This document shows, one piece after another, positions 5,721-7,090 of a stretch of DNA of 7,090 nucleotides (the first letter of the stretch is position 1; each line of letters begins with the position of its first letter). The notes under the pieces are model-generated. The model was not told the DNA's origin and searched no databases. It saw only the letters and a list, made by a program, of their open reading frames with translations. The position numbers were made by a program, and so were the translations under genes. Origin of the DNA: Clostridia bacterium (GTDB lineage Bacteria; Bacillota; Clostridia; Oscillospirales; CAG-382); NCBI GenBank assembly GCA_900754535.1, contig CAAEDF010000251.1, positions 1 through 7,090 on the forward strand. Direction: 5' to 3'.

Positions 5721-7090
5721 TCACTTCTTGCCGTCTTTGTCCTTGCTTTGGTTTTTACGGTTCTTCGCGATGCTTATGCGGCGCGCGATCACCAGCGCGG
5801 CCGCAAGGGCGGAAACGACTATGGCGCCGATGGCAAAAGCCTTGTTCCTGCCGTCGGAAGCGCCGTCGGACGTGCTCTCGGCGGGCTTCTCGGACGTCTC
5901 TGTCACATTGTCCGCGGAGGATTCGCCGGCACTCCCGTCGGACGGCGCGCTTTCTTCGCTTTCATCCGCGGGGGTCCTGAATTCAAATTCGTTAAGCATG
6001 TATTCGCTTATCCATTCGGCGTATTTCTGATGTCCGTAGGAGGAAAGATGTATCCCGTCGCCGGCCGCGCAGATCGCCGAGGCCTGCTCGTTTTCGCAAA
6101 GCGCGTTCAGGTCGATAAGATCAAGCGACAGCTCGTCGGCAAGCGAGCGGATGACCTCGTAGCAGGCCCGGAGGTTTGAGGTGGAATAGTCCAGCCCGTA
6201 GCCGCCGGGAGTGTAGTATCCCGGGTCGGTGCATACGTTGTGACCGGTGAGCAGCACAGGCTGCGCGCCGGCATCAAGACATTTCTTTATCATTGCGCGG
6301 TAGTTGGATTCATAGTCGGCGATGTCCACTATCGGCTTGCCCGTGGAAATTATCTGCGCCTGGTCGTTCATCCCGAACAGGATGAAAACGATGTCGGGAT
6401 GTTTATCGATGACGTCCGTGTCGAATCTGGCAAGCCCCTGGGAGGAATTGTCGCCGCCGACCCCCGAGTTTATGACTTCGGTGCCCAGCATGCCTCCGAG
6501 CATGCTTACCCAGCCGGTCTGCGCTGTTATGCTGTCGCCCATGGCAACTATCGTTTTTCCTACGAACGGGCTGTCAAGCGCCGATTCGCTGACCGCCGAC
6601 AAAGTGTCGTGCGAATTGAACGAGCTTTCGCAGCCCTCGGCGTATGCGGAAACGCTTACGGAATATTTATGTCCCACCGTCAGCGACGAGGCGCTTATCC
6701 TGTAGGAAGTGTCGGAGGTACGCACGTTGTTTGCTATCGATGTGCCCGACTGCGTCGCCGTGCAGTCGTTGATGTTCACCGTATATCCCTCGGCTCCCTC
6801 TACGGGCGCCCACGAAAAAACAAAATCCTTGCCGGCGTCTATAAGCTTTATCCCGCCTATGTCGGTGACTGCCGTTTCCAAAACTTTTTCACTTCGCATG
6901 GGTTGATACACCTCCGCATTTTCCGGCCTGCTGCCGATATATATTTTTGCGTCCGATACAAACGAATCCCCGTAATACGGGCTGCCCTGCGTTTCTATCG
7001 TGCCGTCTGCTATGTTTGCGCCCACCACGTATGCCGTATCGCCCGGCGAAAGCGAGGCGATGGCGTTATAGGCGGCCGTGGAAAGCTCGT
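5721..7090 (-). CDS. Membrane-anchored SGNH/GDSL-type esterase with fn3-like domain (5' end cut off)
   Basis: The frame is open to the right edge with no stop (455 whole codons visible), so the true start and any signal peptide lie outside; a GTG at 7028 is internal. Numbering from the first whole codon, residues 1-65 are an unassigned Gly/Tyr-rich extracellular region. Residues 80-165 look like an fn3-type beta-sandwich (FSWAPVEGAEGYTV, then KYSVSVSAYAEG). Residues 178-365 are an SGNH hydrolase: VAMGDSITA with nucleophile Ser186, GVGGDN with Gly212, GMND with Asn241, and DGIH with Asp344 and His347, so all four blocks are intact. A Ser/Glu/Asp/Thr-rich stalk (372-412) follows, then a membrane helix (about 417-436) and a Lys/Arg-rich tail. 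It is probably an extracellular esterase acting on an acylated or acetylated glycan or lipid; the substrate is unknown. There is no LPXTG sorting motif before the helix, so it appears membrane-anchored rather than wall-linked. Confidence 0.93.
   Translation of the reverse strand, partial: ELSTAAYNAIASLSPGDTAYVVGANIADGTIETQGSPYYGDSFVSDAKIYIGSRPENAEVYQPMRSEKVLETAVTDIGGIKLIDAGKDFVFSWAPVEGAEGYTVNINDCTATQSGTSIANNVRTSDTSYRISASSLTVGHKYSVSVSAYAEGCESSFNSHDTLSAVSESALDSPFVGKTIVAMGDSITAQTGWVSMLGGMLGTEVINSGVGGDNSSQGLARFDTDVIDKHPDIVFILFGMNDQAQIISTGKPIVDIADYESNYRAMIKKCLDAGAQPVLLTGHNVCTDPGYYTPGGYGLDYSTSNLRACYEVIRSLADELSLDLIDLNALCENEQASAICAAGDGIHLSSYGHQKYAEWISEYMLNEFEFRTPADESEESAPSDGSAGESSADNVTETSEKPAESTSDGASDGRNKAFAIGAIVVSALAAALVIARRISIAKNRKNQSKDKDGKK

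Noticed and set aside
5574..6179. A 201-codon plus-strand frame opposite the esterase C-terminus
   Set aside because: It crosses the terminator hairpin and is antisense to conserved esterase motifs; no promoter or ribosome binding site supports it.
7026..7028. GTG at 7028 as the start of the esterase gene
   Set aside because: The frame is open without a stop to the right edge and the upstream residues continue a Gly/Tyr/Ala-rich domain-like sequence, so the gene is simply cut by the window; there is also no ribosome binding site before the GTG.
1..7090. CRISPR array, tRNA/rRNA, insertion sequence, phage or toxin-antitoxin genes
   Set aside because: No regularly spaced repeats, no cloverleaf-like or rRNA-like sequence, and no transposase, integrase or toxin-like protein was seen on either strand.

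Overview
The window reads as chromosomal DNA from a moderately GC-rich Firmicute, most likely a gut-type Clostridia (Oscillospirales- or Christensenellales-like). The grounds are sigma-A-type promoters with near-consensus hexamers, AGGAGG-type ribosome binding sites, a ThiT-type thiamine S component behind a TPP riboswitch, a clostridial-style fused ABC ATPase-permease, and frequent ATA isoleucine codons. The taxon is inferred from style and was not tested by any search.

All genes lie on the minus strand, so transcription runs from right to left. From the right edge: (1) a 5'-truncated gene for a surface SGNH/GDSL-type esterase (7090 to 5721) with an fn3-like domain, a Ser/Glu/Asp-rich stalk and a C-terminal membrane anchor, closed by a strong intrinsic terminator (5646-5682); (2) a PLP-dependent Cys/Met-metabolism enzyme of the cystathionine gamma-synthase/beta-lyase family (5541 to 4408), which starts at TTG behind a good ribosome binding site; (3) a perfect TTGACA-17-TATAAT promoter directly after that stop codon, then a complete TPP riboswitch (4274-4363), a probable leader terminator (4210-4257) and the thiamine transporter gene thiT (4175 to 3612), closed by its own terminator (3557-3588); (4) a promoter with an extended -10 (3466-3494) driving a two-gene export operon: a fused MacB-like ABC ATPase/FtsX permease (3430 to 1085) and, 28 bases downstream, a MATE-family efflux protein (1056 to the left edge, 3'-truncated).

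The window therefore holds four transcription units. The only regulatory circuit visible in the sequence is TPP control of thiT: when cellular TPP is high, the leader should fold so that thiT is shut off. The ABC and MATE genes are almost certainly co-transcribed and may share a physiological role in export, but no regulator or sensor kinase is in view. The Cys/Met enzyme has no terminator of its own, so its transcript would run into the riboswitch and could be ended by the riboswitch's terminator.

No CRISPR array, tRNA, rRNA, insertion sequence, phage gene or defence island is visible. No intergenic gap exceeds about 235 bases, and the larger gaps are filled by promoters, terminators and the riboswitch. 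I found no convincing undescribed system. The points most worth a second look are the riboswitch expression platform, the tightly packed met/thiT junction, the unusual surface esterase and the ABC-MATE pairing.
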